A stretch of 64,000 nucleotides of DNA from Saccharomyces paradoxus (Eukaryota > Ascomycota > Saccharomycetes > Saccharomycetales > Saccharomycetaceae). The position numbers were made by a program, and so were the translations under genes. Shown piece by piece: positions 49,371-61,172 of this stretch (its first letter is position 1; each line of letters begins with the position of its first letter). The stretch is from NCBI RefSeq assembly GCF_002079055.1, contig NC_047496.1:558001-622000 (forward strand). The letters run 5' to 3'. The notes beneath the pieces were generated by a model. It made no database searches. It saw only the letters and a list, made by a program, of their open reading frames with translations, and was not told the DNA's origin.

Positions 49371-51326
49371 TCATATATGAGTTACTTTTCTTTGTTTTTC
49401 AGTGTCAATGATAGATATGAACGCTTTCGCCATTGATTTCAAATCCGTCATCAAGCTGACATGACCTGAGGAACTAGCGATTTTACAAACAACTGGAAAG
49501 CCTCTTTGTTCAGGCAATAACCATTTATGATGCACAACACCATCGCCCGGACCATAGTAAAAATCTTCATAATTCCCATCTTTTATATCTTGTATACCAT
49601 TTACTTTAGCGCCTCTAACAGTGGGAACCTTGTTACCATAAACCACGGCCAATGGAGGATATTCTTTGTTCGGGTCGTAATCCAAGCTATCCAAATAATT
49701 TTTTGTACGCTTCAAAGTTCTCGTCAAATATTCGCAGCTGTCTTTGTAGGAGGTATGGAATACTTCTTCGAAAGGCATATCCCTTGGTGATTGTTTGTTA
49801 TTGCCGGCCACACTTCTAACAACAGGTGCATTTAGGACAAACTTGGTAGTCGCGTTTAGAGTAGCTTTAAGTGAAAGCGATGATTTGGTTTTTTTCGGTA
49901 ATAGTTTTGATTTTTCCTGAGCTGATTCCTCTCTCTTTTCATTGACGAGAGGTGACAAGCCAAGGTTTTTCCAAACCTCTGTATCAAAAAAATCGAAATC
50001 ATATCTCTCTAAGGTAGTTTTGTCAACAAAACATCTACCATCTAGCGGTAGAAAATAGAAGCTGCTCCTCATAAAAAAATTCGTTTCTTTACTGAATATA
50101 GTTTTATTCCACATCACATCATCTCCAAACCTAACAGGACCCAAAATATTGGGACATTGACTTGGGGAACCCACGTAGATAATGCCTCTTATCAAATGAG
50201 TATAATCTTGCAAAACTTTATGCGCCACTAATCCGCCCATTGAATGGGCAATAATATACACTCCCTTTTTGTTTTTTTGCTTATTATAAATCTCCTCTAA
50301 TTTAGTTCTTAAATGTCTAGCAGGTATATCCAACGATAGTCTCCAATCATAGCCGAATTGCTGGACGTTTAAATTAGGATTTGCCTCTAGTTTCTTTATC
50401 AATCTTTTAGAGATGTCAAGAGGGCCTATATGTGTTAACATTCCATCAGGAACAATTTCCTTCTGAGTTTTCAGTTCATCTTCATCATCGGGCCCGATCA
50501 ATAAGTCTACTTTTGTCATATTCAAACCTGCCCTTAACGGGATCCAAATTCGCTTATGAGTAGTAGCATCTCTTAATACACTACCTCGGTAACCACCCAT
50601 AATAACGATATCTCCTTCCAACTCATGCCATATAGATTCTAAGCGTGAACGGTAATATCCGTCATGAGTTTTGTCGAATGGGTCTGCCGTTATTTGCTTA
50701 ATGGAGTTCTTCAAGGCATCCATTTCCAAAGATTCTTTAACGGCTCTTAACCTTGAATTATCAATACCCCTTTCATATTTGAATAACTCTATTTCTTCTA
50801 ATGAAGAAATGGACGTTGATTTCTTCAGTTTTTGTCTGATTTCATTCTTCCTCAGGTTCTTTTTAATGAATTCATCAGGAGTCTTGGGTAGCACAGTTTT
50901 GAAAATGGCTAACGGTGAACTTGATCGGAAATTTGTGTTACCAAATGGTAACGAAAACGAGAAAGTTTTATGAGAGCTGTCATAATTTCCGTCATGCGAG
51001 TAAGAAATAATCTCATCGAGATCTTCGTCATCAGGATCGAGAGATATGGCACTCGCTTGGTCCTTTTCTAAGTTATGATAATTGTTGGGCTGATTTGCTT
51101 CTGTCTTTGTTGCGCTCTGTTCATCGTCGTTCCTTTTCACTTTATTACTTATAACTCTTGCACCTCCAATCAAAGTATCCACTTTCTCCATTGTATCCAA
51201 CCCACCTTCGCTTTCGTTTACAGAAGAAAAGCTTTCATCACTTTCAATTTCCATTGAGTCAGGAGGACATAGCTTGTTATTTGTATCATCTTGGGAAATA
51301 AGATCACCGATCGGGGTTTCCATCAT
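49371..51326 (-). CDS. YJR098C: Lipase-like alpha/beta hydrolase YJR098C
   Basis: This 651-residue uncharacterised protein has an acidic, disordered N-terminal 130 residues. A lipase-like domain follows with the nucleophile elbow AHSMGG (about residue 370) preceded by QFGYDWR, the pattern of lecithin-cholesterol acyltransferase relatives. A likely acid and His lie towards the C-terminus (GPGDGVVHHKW and SSGHVSLM). The substrate is unknown. Two adjacent ATGs (51326 and 51323) could start it. Confidence 0.9.
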   Translation of the reverse strand: MMETPIGDLISQDDTNNKLCPPDSMEIESDESFSSVNESEGGLDTMEKVDTLIGGARVISNKVKRNDDEQSATKTEANQPNNYHNLEKDQASAISLDPDDEDLDEIISYSHDGNYDSSHKTFSFSLPFGNTNFRSSSPLAIFKTVLPKTPDEFIKKNLRKNEIRQKLKKSTSISSLEEIELFKYERGIDNSRLRAVKESLEMDALKNSIKQITADPFDKTHDGYYRSRLESIWHELEGDIVIMGGYRGSVLRDATTHKRIWIPLRAGLNMTKVDLLIGPDDEDELKTQKEIVPDGMLTHIGPLDISKRLIKKLEANPNLNVQQFGYDWRLSLDIPARHLRTKLEEIYNKQKNKKGVYIIAHSMGGLVAHKVLQDYTHLIRGIIYVGSPSQCPNILGPVRFGDDVMWNKTIFSKETNFFMRSSFYFLPLDGRCFVDKTTLERYDFDFFDTEVWKNLGLSPLVNEKREESAQEKSKLLPKKTKSSLSLKATLNATTKFVLNAPVVRSVAGNNKQSPRDMPFEEVFHTSYKDSCEYLTRTLKRTKNYLDSLDYDPNKEYPPLAVVYGNKVPTVRGAKVNGIQDIKDGNYEDFYYGPGDGVVHHKWLLPEQRGFPVVCKIASSSGHVSLMTDLKSMAKAFISIIDTEKQRKVTHI

Positions 51327-51743
51327 TCAATGCTCCTGAGTTAGCCTCTACAAGTTGATTCTTTTACGTATTACCTAAATAGGCAGGCCGCTCTTATCCA
51401 ATCTTTTGTTTTATAGATGTTATAAAGTGGTACAGTTTTTAGGACTGTTGAGTGATGAGCTATAACTTCCCAAAACTTCGTGACGCTTTATTACCCGGAT
51501 TTACTTCCCTTTATTCTTGCAGATGTCTGTGGCTAGCTTAAAAAGTGGAGCTAGCTATCAGTGCCCCGGAAATCAATGCAGAAGATGATCTTGAACAGTT
51601 TTCCACGTTTTGGACTTTTTTTGGTAATACTATTTGCATTTAAACCAATTTAAACTAAGGTGGTGGGCCATTATTTAAAAGGTATTAAAGGTCCTTTGAT
51701 AAACAAGTAGAAGTGCCCATTATAAAAATACCGTAACGAAAGC
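51327..51743. other. Divergent YJR098C-YUH1 promoter region
   Basis: This 417-bp gap contains one Reb1 site and T-rich tracts near 51610-51620. No gene is seen. Confidence 0.55.
51491..51498 (-). promoter_or_regulatory. Reb1 site, YJR098C-YUH1 promoter
   Basis: TTACCCGG, an extended Reb1 match, 165 bp from the YJR098C start and 245 bp from the YUH1 start. Confidence 0.6.
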
Positions 51744-52454
51744 ATGAGCAGAGGCGACCGTGCCGTGGTACCAATCGAATCGAATCCTGAAGTTTTTACG
51801 GAATTCGCACACAATTTAGGCTTAAAAAAGGAATGGGCATATTTCGATATCTATAGCTTGACAGAGCCAGAATTATTGGCATTCTTACCAAGGCCAGTTA
51901 AGGCCATCGTACTTCTATTTCCAATAAACGAAAATGCAAAAACGAGTGCCAATCAACAACTTTCAAATTCTTTTGACGTTATATGGTTTAAGCAATCAGT
52001 TAAAAACGCATGCGGTTTGTATGCAATTCTTCATTCTTTGAGCAACAACCAGTCACTTTTGGAGCCCGGCTCCGACTTGGCTAACTTTTTAAAGTCTCAA
52101 AATGATACTACCGGGTCAAAGAACAAGTTTGATGATGACACCGCAGACCAATTCGTCTTGAATGTAATAAACGAGAATACACAAACATTTTCTACCGGCC
52201 AATCAGAAGCACCAGAAGCTACCGCAGATATCAATCTACACTATATCACATACGTGGAAGAGAACGGTGAGATATTTGAATTAGATGGGAGGAATTTGGG
52301 AGGGCCCCTCTATTTGGGAAAGAGCGACCCAACTGCCACTGATTTGATTGAGCAAAATTTAGTTAGACTGAGAATCGCCTCATATATGGAAAACGCCAAT
52401 GAAGAGGATGTATTAAATTTTGCTATGTTAGGATTAGGTCCCACCTGGGAATGA
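51744..52454 (+). CDS. YUH1: Ubiquitin C-terminal hydrolase Yuh1
   Basis: This 236-residue peptidase C12 enzyme trims short adducts from ubiquitin and processes Rub1. The catalytic residues are Gln84, Cys90 (NACGLYAI), His166 (INLHYITY) and Asp181 (FELDGR), exactly as numbered in the S. cerevisiae enzyme. The crossover loop lies between about 144 and 163. Confidence 0.96.
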   Translation: MSRGDRAVVPIESNPEVFTEFAHNLGLKKEWAYFDIYSLTEPELLAFLPRPVKAIVLLFPINENAKTSANQQLSNSFDVIWFKQSVKNACGLYAILHSLSNNQSLLEPGSDLANFLKSQNDTTGSKNKFDDDTADQFVLNVINENTQTFSTGQSEAPEATADINLHYITYVEENGEIFELDGRNLGGPLYLGKSDPTATDLIEQNLVRLRIASYMENANEEDVLNFAMLGLGPTWE

Positions 52455-52520
52455 TAATCGCTTTTATTATTGAGCATTCAAATATATACTTACACAATTC
52501 TTTTTAATTACATAGTCCAC

Positions 52521-53504
52521 CTACTCATCATAACCGCCACCAAAAGAAAGGAAACCGCCAGTTTGCCTCGAATGTCTCGAAAAATAGTCAAAATCAATGG
52601 AGACAGCGTTTGCTAATAATACAGCCCTTTGATCCAAAGTTAATACTTGAGAACTCAGTAATTCAGTGGGATAAATATCATTAAAGCATCTCTGTGAGTC
52701 AAATCTAACAACGTAAACACCAGTATCGGTAAACATTTCCCTTCCTAATCCAACCCAGTTTCTATCCACACTAGCCATTATCTTACCATCAGCATCTGTT
52801 ACGGGGAAATCAAATGATAAAAACGGTGCATCTATTTTACCAAATTGGTCAAACGTAGATCCTTCTGTTCCATTTTTCTGGAATAATTCGTAACGGCGCC
52901 TCCAGAGATGCCAGTTTTGAATGGTCTCTCCCACTATCGTTCCTTCTTTACCGTCATGATAATGAGAGGACCCACTGCCATTGTCAACATACGCAGAAGG
53001 AGGTACGATAGTCTTGATGTGAGAATTTATGAACGAAAAGGGCCTTTTGATCGTCATTATTACATTTCCCCAATTATCAAAGACATCTACTAAAAAAGGT
53101 CGATGCAGACGATAAAACTGCCGCATTATGGCCTTTGTTATAGAGAAATCTCTTTCCATCATTGATGCTATTTTGTTTCCGTTCACGTCCATTATGGCAT
53201 ACCTATTGGCCTGCTCGAAACCTAGGAAGACGTTCATGAATTCTATCTGTCTTTCGATAATGATTGTCGGCTCATTAAGGATTGTAGTAGCTACAGGGTC
53301 ATGCACTTTTATTATACTGCTATTATTATTTTCTTTATATGAATATACCGGAGGCGTATTCGTTATTTGATTGTTTTCACGAATTACTCTTCTAAAGGAA
53401 CCATTTCTGATTATTCTGCTGGGGGAATTCGTTAACGTTTTGCTCAGCGTGGCGAAATTTCTCATACATGATCGGTTAATAAAAAACATGATTGTTTTGT
53501 TCAT
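52521..53504 (-). CDS. AIM25: Scramblase-family mitochondrial protein Aim25
   Basis: This 327-residue protein is of the phospholipid scramblase/LURAP family. The N-terminus (MNKTIMFFINRSCMRNFATL) lacks acidic residues and looks like a mitochondrial presequence. The scramblase domain spans about 80-310, including EFMNVFLGFEQANRYAIMD and RQFYRLHRPFLVDVFD. A Gly-rich tail ends it. It is convergent with YUH1, with 66 bp between the stops. Confidence 0.93.
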   Translation of the reverse strand: MNKTIMFFINRSCMRNFATLSKTLTNSPSRIIRNGSFRRVIRENNQITNTPPVYSYKENNNSSIIKVHDPVATTILNEPTIIIERQIEFMNVFLGFEQANRYAIMDVNGNKIASMMERDFSITKAIMRQFYRLHRPFLVDVFDNWGNVIMTIKRPFSFINSHIKTIVPPSAYVDNGSGSSHYHDGKEGTIVGETIQNWHLWRRRYELFQKNGTEGSTFDQFGKIDAPFLSFDFPVTDADGKIMASVDRNWVGLGREMFTDTGVYVVRFDSQRCFNDIYPTELLSSQVLTLDQRAVLLANAVSIDFDYFSRHSRQTGGFLSFGGGYDE

Positions 53505-53942
53505 GAAAGCGCTGTAGTTTACGCTTGATCTTTATTTTTTTTTCGTTTTGCCTTCTTTTCGATTCACAATTTCTAATCCTTACTCTCCGTAAGTTTACAA
53601 ACTTGGATTAATTATGACAAAGTGAATGAAAGTTCTCACCACGTTATGCTCGGAACCTATTAAGGGAAGCAAGACCGCGCACTAGTTGTGAAAATGCTTC
53701 CGAATAACTGTCTTGAGAGCTATGACCACACTGGCAAGAAAAGTTACTGACCAGCTTTGATGAAGCTCTTAGCCGGTTTCTTAAAAACCACCTAATCTCC
53801 ACTATTCTAAGATATTATACAAACGTTTGACAAGGTAATCAATCACCCCCCGAATCTTTCATATAGAATTCTATATATCCTATTGATCGAATAACAAATG
53901 CCGTTTATCTCATATTGAGAATTGGGTGAATAATTAGATAAT
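53505..53942. other. AIM25 promoter region
   Basis: This 438-bp stretch up to the LTR remnant is AT-rich with a T tract at about 53530-53541. No gene is recognised. Confidence 0.5.
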
Positions 53943-54233
53943 TTTTGAAACTCCATTGTTACTAAAGGCTATAATATTAGGTACACAGAATATACTAGAA
54001 GTTCTCCTCGAGGATATAGGAATCCACAAAAGGGAATCGATAGTTTTATATAGTGTTATTACCTTATCTTCTTTCCTTTTATATGTTGTCATTCATTATC
54101 CTATTACATTATCAATCCTTGCATTTCAGCTTCCATTAGATTGGATGACTGTTTCTCAATCTTTATGCCAACCTCTTGCACCGCATGTTATAATATAATA
54201 CTAAATAGATGATATTAGAATTTCATTCCAACA
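53943..54233 (-). mobile_element. Decayed solo delta-type LTR (Ty1/Ty2 kin)
   Basis: On the minus strand the segment follows the delta LTR I recall: it begins at the 54233 end (TGTTGGAAT) and runs through the AATCCTTG/CATTATC region, the CTCGAGGAGAACTTCTAGTA box and the TATAATATTAGG-like end. At about 291 bp it is shorter than the usual delta of about 335 bp and clearly diverged, and I see no matching target-site duplication. No internal Ty sequence is present, so it is a solo LTR of considerable age. It lies 170 bp upstream of a tRNA gene, the preferred Ty1 target zone. Confidence 0.9.
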
Positions 54234-54402
54234 CATATCTTATACCTACAGTAATCATCGGTGGAATCTCGCTACAATGATGAATAACTGTCTCACCTAA
54301 AAGTGTCTAGCACTTGTTCTGATTTTGACATTAATACTCCTAGGAAGGCATTTATCCCATAAACAACATTTGTTTGTTTACTTGTCTCTTTCAACAAACA
54401 AT

Positions 54403-54503
54403 GGGAGTTTGGCCGAGTGGTTTAAGGCGTCAGATTTAGGTGGATTTAACCTCTAAAATCTCTGATATCTTCGGATGCAAGGGTTCGAATCCCTTAGCTC
54501 TCA
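54403..54503 (+). tRNA. tL(UAG)J: tRNA-Leu(UAG) with 19-nt intron
   Basis: The acceptor stem GGGAGTT pairs with AGCTCTC, followed by discriminator A. The A box is GGCCGAGTGG and the B box GGTTCGAATCC. The anticodon TAG is at 54437-54439, a long variable arm (type II) is present, and the intron is 54441-54459, directly after the base 3' of the anticodon. The mature length is 82 nt before CCA. A T run (TTATTTTTTATTTTTTATTTT) just after the gene can terminate polymerase III. Only intron-containing UAG (and CAA) leucine tRNAs are known in this genus. Confidence 0.97.
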
Positions 54504-54550
54504 TTATTTTTTATTTTTTATTTTGGTTCCCATTATTCCAAGAATCTTAG

Positions 54551-55519
<969 letters not shown>

Positions 55520-55634
55520 TGAAGGAAAGAAAGCGATAGCCTCTTACCCTCATATGTAATTATAGAGGTATAAGTGGAAGGCAGTCTACCAAAATCTTAT
55601 ATACTGTAAATAGTTTTATCTTCTCGCTCTTGTT

Positions 55635-56243
55635 TTAAACAACCTTAATGGCAATCACTTTATCATTCTCATCTTTCAGCATTGAAGCCCTATTTCTATC
55701 GCAGAGAGGCTTCAAACAGTAATATAGCAAGTTTTCGGGCATTCCGTGGAACTCCCAACTGAATGTTTCATCACCTTCGCTTAATTCATATAACGTAATG
55801 ACTTGGTTCAGTTTCCCAGAGTCTTCGAACCACTGCAATATCAAAGAAGCCCAGTTATCTAAGCTCTTCCAGAGTATAAAATATCTCGTAGTGGTGGTAT
55901 TGTTACTTTTCCTACCGCTTTGATCAATAGGTAAACACTTACCTTCTTTGGCCATTTGCGACCAAATTTCGTCGATGAATACCTGTGAAACAGACCTTTG
56001 GATGTCTTCATTATTAAAAAGATTTTTTGATACTTTTTTTGAATCGTCATTATCTGTGTTTCCACTATCTAATGAATTGTCATTGACTACAGCCCCGTCG
56101 GCAGACATGTACCAAATTTTTTTGCACTTGCAATATTGTGATATGATGTCTATCCACGTACTTATTTGTTGCCTCCTGGTCAAAGAATTGGGTTGACGTG
56201 TATATAGTGGCGGAAATGAGTATACTGGAGGTAATGCAGTCAT
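55635..56243 (-). CDS. VPS25: ESCRT-II subunit Vps25
   Basis: This 202-residue endosomal sorting protein has two winged-helix domains. The N-terminal PPVYSFPPLYTRQ segment carries the two PPXY-like motifs that bind Vps22/Vps36, and the C-terminal domain binds Vps20. Length and ends match S. cerevisiae. It is convergent with RSM26. Confidence 0.95.
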   Translation of the reverse strand: MTALPPVYSFPPLYTRQPNSLTRRQQISTWIDIISQYCKCKKIWYMSADGAVVNDNSLDSGNTDNDDSKKVSKNLFNNEDIQRSVSQVFIDEIWSQMAKEGKCLPIDQSGRKSNNTTTTRYFILWKSLDNWASLILQWFEDSGKLNQVITLYELSEGDETFSWEFHGMPENLLYYCLKPLCDRNRASMLKDENDKVIAIKVV

Positions 56244-57256
56244 AATATGCTTGCTATATTAACGCAATAGGGATGGTTCTGAACAATGCTTTGAATTCAC
56301 AGACGGTTTAGTTGAGAAAATGTTGAAAAAATTACTGGACAAGCGAACTACTTGCAAAATTTTTCGACGACCTTTCTTGATATGCTACGATTCATGAAGC
56401 AGGTATTTTTTCTTAAGGGACAACAAATCCAGAAGAACGAAACCGTTTGAAAAGCGACCAGAGAATGTTATTTAATAAACGCTATGAATGCGAAATTATC
56501 AGACGTACATGTTGTGTACTCTAGTCATGGTGCTTAACCATCTGCAGGCATACAATACAGGGTTTTCTAGTAAAAAGGAGCAAATTCAATAAATCATTGT
56601 CAGCTAACGCACTCATATAAGAAACACATAAGACTATTTAAAGGGACATTCTCCCTGATATCGTTTACAGATGTCTTACTGTATAAAAGACCGTCTATTC
56701 ACTTAACGGTATCCAACCAAGAGTAGTTCTCATAAAACGTACAGTCCTACTTCAGCCAAATTCTCCTTCGAAAGGCGTAAAATTAAAAAAAAAAGGTTAC
56801 CGTATTAGCGGCACCAAGGGCTGCAGGCCAGAAGAAACACAGTATGGTATACTATACTACACAAGTAACACCATGGTTAACGCGCTGAGAGGCCAGTAAT
56901 GCAGATTATTTTCCCACTTGGTTTTCACATTCAGTAAATTCTTTTTCCGTATGAGGCGCTTACCTCATCGAAAAGATGAAGGGAAAAAAAAAGTATATAA
57001 GCAGCGTGATTGTCCGATTGAATTTTTTCGTTTCTCACACCCTCTCTCTTTATCTGATCGCCCACACGCTTACTCTCTTTTTTTTTTTTGATGTTTTAGT
57101 TCACCCCCTGCCTTTTCTTCTTTATCTTGTTCTATTTAGTTTATTCTGCTTCTTTTTTCATTTTTGAGCATTTATCTTGTAGCTAACTATCTATCAGGCG
57201 AGGAATAGTCAATTTGTAGAGTTCCAAAAAAAGAAATTGAAGGCGGCTAGTTGAAA
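56244..57256. other. Divergent VPS25-URA8 promoter region
   Basis: This is a 1-kb gap. The URA8 side (about 57030-57180) is strongly pyrimidine-rich, as in highly expressed yeast leaders. A 10-base A tract is at about 56785-56795. No LTR, tRNA or protein gene is recognised. Confidence 0.55.
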
Positions 57257-58993
57257 ATGAAGTACGTTGTTGTTTCTGGTGGTGTTATCTCAGGTATTGG
57301 TAAGGGTGTTTTAGCGTCCTCGACGGGGATGCTATTGAAGACTCTCGGTCTGAAGGTTACTTCCATCAAGATTGACCCATATATGAATATCGATGCCGGG
57401 ACAATGTCTCCCTTGGAACATGGTGAGTGTTTTGTACTTGATGATGGTGGGGAAACAGACTTGGATCTCGGTAATTACGAGCGGTACCTCGGCATTACCT
57501 TAAGCAGAGACCATAACATCACCACTGGCAAGATATACTCTCATGTAATTTCCAGAGAAAGGAGAGGTGATTATTTAGGCAAAACAGTGCAAATTGTTCC
57601 TCATTTGACCAATGCGATTCAGGATTGGATTCAACGTGTTTCAAAAATTCCAGTGGATGACACAGGATTAGAACCAGACATCTGTATCATCGAGCTAGGT
57701 GGTACGGTAGGTGATATTGAAAGCGCACCCTTTGTGGAAGCATTACGACAATTTCAGTTCGAAGTTGGAAGAGAGAATTTCGCTTTGATCCATGTTTCAC
57801 TGGTGCCTGTCATTCATGGTGAACAGAAGACGAAACCCACCCAAGCAGCAATCAAAGACTTAAGGTCATTGGGGCTTATCCCCGATATGATTGCCTGCAG
57901 ATGCAGTGAAGAACTTAACAAGAGTACCATTGACAAGATTGCCATGTTCTGCCATGTGGGACCGGAGCAAGTGGTCAATGTTCATGATGTTAACTCCACG
58001 TACCACGTTCCTTTATTGCTGCTAAAGCAACATATGATCGACTATCTCCATTCAAGGTTGAAATTAAGTGAAGTCCCCCTAACTTTAGAAGACAAGGAAA
58101 GAGGATCCCGATTATTGACTAATTGGGAGAACATGACTAAAAACTTGGATGATGCTGACGATGTTGTCAAGATTGCCCTTGTAGGCAAATACACTAATTT
58201 AAAGGATTCCTACCTCTCCGTGACCAAATCCTTAGAGCACGCAAGCATGAAGTGCCGTCGTCAACTGGAAATCCTTTGGGTGGAGGCAGGTAACCTAGAG
58301 CCCGAGACTCAAGAGGTGGACAAGAACAAGTTCCACGATTCGTGGAATAAACTCAGTTCCGCCGATGGGATTTTGGTGCCTGGTGGGTTTGGCACAAGGG
58401 GCATTGAGGGTATGATTCTTGCTGCCAAATGGGCCCGTGAATCCGGCGTCCCCTTTCTTGGGGTCTGTCTTGGCTTACAGGTTGCTGCTATCGAGTTCTC
58501 CCGTAATGTGATAGGCCGCCCAAACAGCAGTTCCACGGAATTCTTGGACGAGAAACTACTAGCTTCTGAAGACCAAGTAGTCATATACATGCCTGAGATC
58601 GATAAGGAACATATGGGTGGCACAATGAGATTGGGTCTGAGACCCACCATTTTCCAACCGAATTCAGAATGGAGCAACATAAGGAAGCTCTATGGCGAAG
58701 TCGATGAAGTGCACGAAAGACATCGTCATCGGTATGAGATAAATCCTAACTTAGTGGACGATATGGAGTCTCGTGGCTTTATTTTTGTTGGCAAAGATGA
58801 GACAGGCCAACGTTGCGAAATATTCGAATTGAAAGGCCATCCATACTACGTGGGCACCCAATACCATCCGGAGTATACATCGAAAGTATTGGAACCATCA
58901 AGACCGTTTTTGGGGCTTGTGGCCGCAGCTTCCGGAATACTTGGTGAGGTAATCGAGGACATAAATCTAACCGATGGAAATGAAAATAAATAA
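57257..58993 (+). CDS. URA8: CTP synthase Ura8
   Basis: This 578-residue enzyme converts UTP to CTP with glutamine. The N-terminal synthetase half opens with [11 protein letters not shown] and holds the Mg/ATP site [14 protein letters not shown]. The C-terminal class I glutamine amidotransferase has Cys404 in GVCLGL, His537 and Glu539 in YHPEY. I start at ATG 57257; six bases upstream the frame begins only at TTG. URA7 is the paralogue. Gene order (VPS25 and SOD1 beside it) makes this URA8. Confidence 0.96.
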   Translation: MKYVVVSGGVISGIGKGVLASSTGMLLKTLGLKVTSIKIDPYMNIDAGTMSPLEHGECFVLDDGGETDLDLGNYERYLGITLSRDHNITTGKIYSHVISRERRGDYLGKTVQIVPHLTNAIQDWIQRVSKIPVDDTGLEPDICIIELGGTVGDIESAPFVEALRQFQFEVGRENFALIHVSLVPVIHGEQKTKPTQAAIKDLRSLGLIPDMIACRCSEELNKSTIDKIAMFCHVGPEQVVNVHDVNSTYHVPLLLLKQHMIDYLHSRLKLSEVPLTLEDKERGSRLLTNWENMTKNLDDADDVVKIALVGKYTNLKDSYLSVTKSLEHASMKCRRQLEILWVEAGNLEPETQEVDKNKFHDSWNKLSSADGILVPGGFGTRGIEGMILAAKWARESGVPFLGVCLGLQVAAIEFSRNVIGRPNSSSTEFLDEKLLASEDQVVIYMPEIDKEHMGGTMRLGLRPTIFQPNSEWSNIRKLYGEVDEVHERHRHRYEINPNLVDDMESRGFIFVGKDETGQRCEIFELKGHPYYVGTQYHPEYTSKVLEPSRPFLGLVAAASGILGEVIEDINLTDGNENK

Positions 58994-58998
58994 ATAAA

Positions 58999-59020
58999 CG
59001 AATGAATGAATGAATGAATA
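58999..59020. repeat. (GAAT)n tetranucleotide repeat
   Basis: About five GAAT units lie just past the URA8 stop, between convergent URA8 and SOD1. Confidence 0.85.
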
Positions 59021-59080
59021 GATGTGCTTACTTACTATTTACTTACATACGGTTTTTATTCAAGTATATTATCATTAACA

Positions 59081-59545
59081 TTAGTTGGTTAGACCGATGA
59101 CACCACAGGCTGGTCTTGGACCGGCATTACCAGTCTTCAAAGACTCTTCAGTGTCACCCTTACCTAAGTCATCTTGGCCAGCGTGGATAACGACACTTCT
59201 GCCAACAACAGAGGTAGGACCGATAAGCTTGATCAAAGAATCCTTAAAGGAGCCCTTGGCCACACCATTGCCATCCGTCTTTACATTACCCATGTCACCA
59301 ACATGTCTGACTTCGTCAGTTGGAGCACCATGTGTCTTCTTGAAAGGATTAAAGTGAGGACCAGCAGAGACACAACCATTAGTAGCATCTCCAAACTCGT
59401 GAATATGGAACCCACGTTGGGCGTTAGGAGCATTACCAGCGATCTCGTAAGAGACAGTGGTTGGCTCGGATTCGGAAGCTTGTTCGAACTTGACAACACC
59501 GGAGACACCGGCGTCACCCTTTAACACTGCGACTGCTTGGACCAT
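59081..59545 (-). CDS. SOD1: Copper-zinc superoxide dismutase Sod1
   Basis: This 154-residue cytosolic and intermembrane-space enzyme dismutates superoxide. The metal ligands are all present: HIHEFGD (two Cu His), GPHFNP (bridging His), KTHGAP, RHVGDMG (Zn His and Asp) and VIHAGQDD (Cu His). The disulphide pair and the active-site Arg of PRPACG are intact. It differs from S. cerevisiae at about three positions. The start is the ATG at 59545; the frame is open upstream but the mature family N-terminus begins here. Confidence 0.98.
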   Translation of the reverse strand: MVQAVAVLKGDAGVSGVVKFEQASESEPTTVSYEIAGNAPNAQRGFHIHEFGDATNGCVSAGPHFNPFKKTHGAPTDEVRHVGDMGNVKTDGNGVAKGSFKDSLIKLIGPTSVVGRSVVIHAGQDDLGKGDTEESLKTGNAGPRPACGVIGLTN

Positions 59546-60121
59546 TATAAATCGATTGTATTTTATTTGTGTGCGCGATTTCCTTTGTTTGCCTCTTCCG
59601 CAACTTACCCACAATCAAATGTTTGCTCAAATGCATCTTCTTATATACCCACCTTCGATGGCGAGCCAAGCGGGAGGGGTGACCGCTTACTAATTCCGAC
59701 ACACCGGTTCAACGCTCCGGGCGTGCTGGGGTGGGTGCCCCTAAGGGAGCAGATTCTGTACTTCCAGTAAGCGGCATTTGCGCTGTCACCGCCTTATCGA
59801 GCCCGCTACTGAGATCATATCCTGAATGGGCGGGTCGCACGCCCAATTGGCCGTAATTCAGAAGCTACACATACGTCCAAATTCGCATCATAATATTACC
59901 TGTGGAAGTTGAAATATTTTTTGCAGATGCCGATAATTTTCACATGGGTGACTCGCAGCGTCGTCGCCCGCGATGAGTAGCATGCCTGAAAATTATTTCT
60001 TCGAGGCTCAATTTTCTTTACTTAATAGGCGTGCTATGACATATTAGGTAGTCATCTTCAGTTTATCTTGTGGCAGACAGAACAGAAACCAAAGATAATA
60101 CAAAAATAAGAACAACCGAAT
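59546..60121. other. Divergent SOD1-ADO1 promoter region
   Basis: This 576-bp gap has a Yap1-type site (listed) and AGGGG stress-element cores near 59675 and a GC-rich block at 59700-59830. No gene is seen. Confidence 0.55.
59687..59693 (+). promoter_or_regulatory. Yap1 response element (TTACTAA)
   Basis: A perfect Yap1 heptamer 142 bp upstream of SOD1, an oxidative-stress gene. An AGGGG Msn2/4-type core sits about 15 bp away. Confidence 0.5.
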
Positions 60122-61144
60122 ATGTCCGCACCATTGGTAGTATTGGGTAACCCACTTCTAGATTTCCAAGCCGACGTCACGGCTGAATACTTGGCCAAAT
60201 ATTCTCTAAAGGACAACGATGCAATTTTAGTCGATGCCAAATCAGGCGATGCTAAGATGGCTATTTTTGACGACCTCTTACAGATGCCAGAAACAAAGCT
60301 TGTTGCCGGTGGTGCTGCTCAAAACACCGCCAGAGGGGCTGCCTACGTTTTGGGGGTCGGTCAGGTCGTCTACTTCGGTTCCGTCGGTAAGGACAAGTTC
60401 AGCGAGAGATTGCTTAACGAAAACGAAAAAGCAGGTGTCAAGTCTATGTACCAAGTCCAAAATGACATCGGTACCGGTAAGTGTGCCGCATTGATCACCG
60501 GCCATAACCGGTCGTTGGTCACCGACTTGGGTGCTGCCAATTTTTTCACTCCAGACCACTTGGACAAGCATTGGGACTTGGTCGAAGCGGCTAAGCTGTT
60601 CTACATTGGTGGTTTCCACTTGACCGTGTCTCCAGACGCTATTGTTAAGTTGGGCCAACACGCCAAGGAAAACAACAAACCTTTCATTTTGAACTTCAGT
60701 GCTCCTTTCATTCCTCATGTTTTCAAAGACGCATTGGCCAAAGTTTTGCCTTACGCTACCGTCATCATCGCTAACGAATCCGAAGCCGAAGCCTTCTGCG
60801 ATGCCTTCCAATTGGACTGTGCCAACACTGATTTGGAAGGTATTGCTCAAAGAATCGTCAAGGACTCTCCAGTTGAAAAGACTGTCATCTTCACCCACGG
60901 TGTCGAACCAACAGTCGTCGTGTCGTCCAAGGGAACCAGCACGTACCCCGTCAAACCATTGGACTCCTCTAAGATTGTCGACACCAACGGTGCTGGTGAC
61001 GCCTTCGCTGGTGGTTTCGTGGCTGGGTTGACTAAAGGTAAGGATTTGGAGACCTCTATCGACATGGGTCAATGGCTAGCTGCTTTGTCTATTCAAGAAG
61101 TTGGCCCCTCTTACCCTTCTAAAAAAATATCTTACTCCAAATAG
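60122..61144 (+). CDS. ADO1: Adenosine kinase Ado1
   Basis: This 340-residue PfkB-family kinase phosphorylates adenosine to AMP and so drains S-adenosylhomocysteine breakdown in the methyl cycle. The N-terminal GNPLLDF substrate motif, the GGAAQNTARGA loop and the C-terminal PfkB signature DTNGAGDAFAGG with catalytic Asp293 are present. Codon bias is strong. Confidence 0.97.
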   Translation: MSAPLVVLGNPLLDFQADVTAEYLAKYSLKDNDAILVDAKSGDAKMAIFDDLLQMPETKLVAGGAAQNTARGAAYVLGVGQVVYFGSVGKDKFSERLLNENEKAGVKSMYQVQNDIGTGKCAALITGHNRSLVTDLGAANFFTPDHLDKHWDLVEAAKLFYIGGFHLTVSPDAIVKLGQHAKENNKPFILNFSAPFIPHVFKDALAKVLPYATVIIANESEAEAFCDAFQLDCANTDLEGIAQRIVKDSPVEKTVIFTHGVEPTVVVSSKGTSTYPVKPLDSSKIVDTNGAGDAFAGGFVAGLTKGKDLETSIDMGQWLAALSIQEVGPSYPSKKISYSK

Positions 61145-61172
61145 ATTCTTCAAACAATATAATAGAAATAAA

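Noticed and set aside
53956-54198. 80-codon ORF near the tRNA gene
   Set aside because: It lies wholly inside the decayed delta-type LTR, which is non-coding.
56244-57256. Hidden LTR, tRNA or gene in the 1-kb VPS25-URA8 gap
   Set aside because: I compared it by eye with delta, sigma and tau ends and tRNA A/B boxes and found no convincing match.
59546-59614. N-terminal extension of SOD1 (23 codons)
   Set aside because: It is open in frame but reached only by a TTG codon; the Cu-Zn SOD family begins at [10 protein letters not shown].
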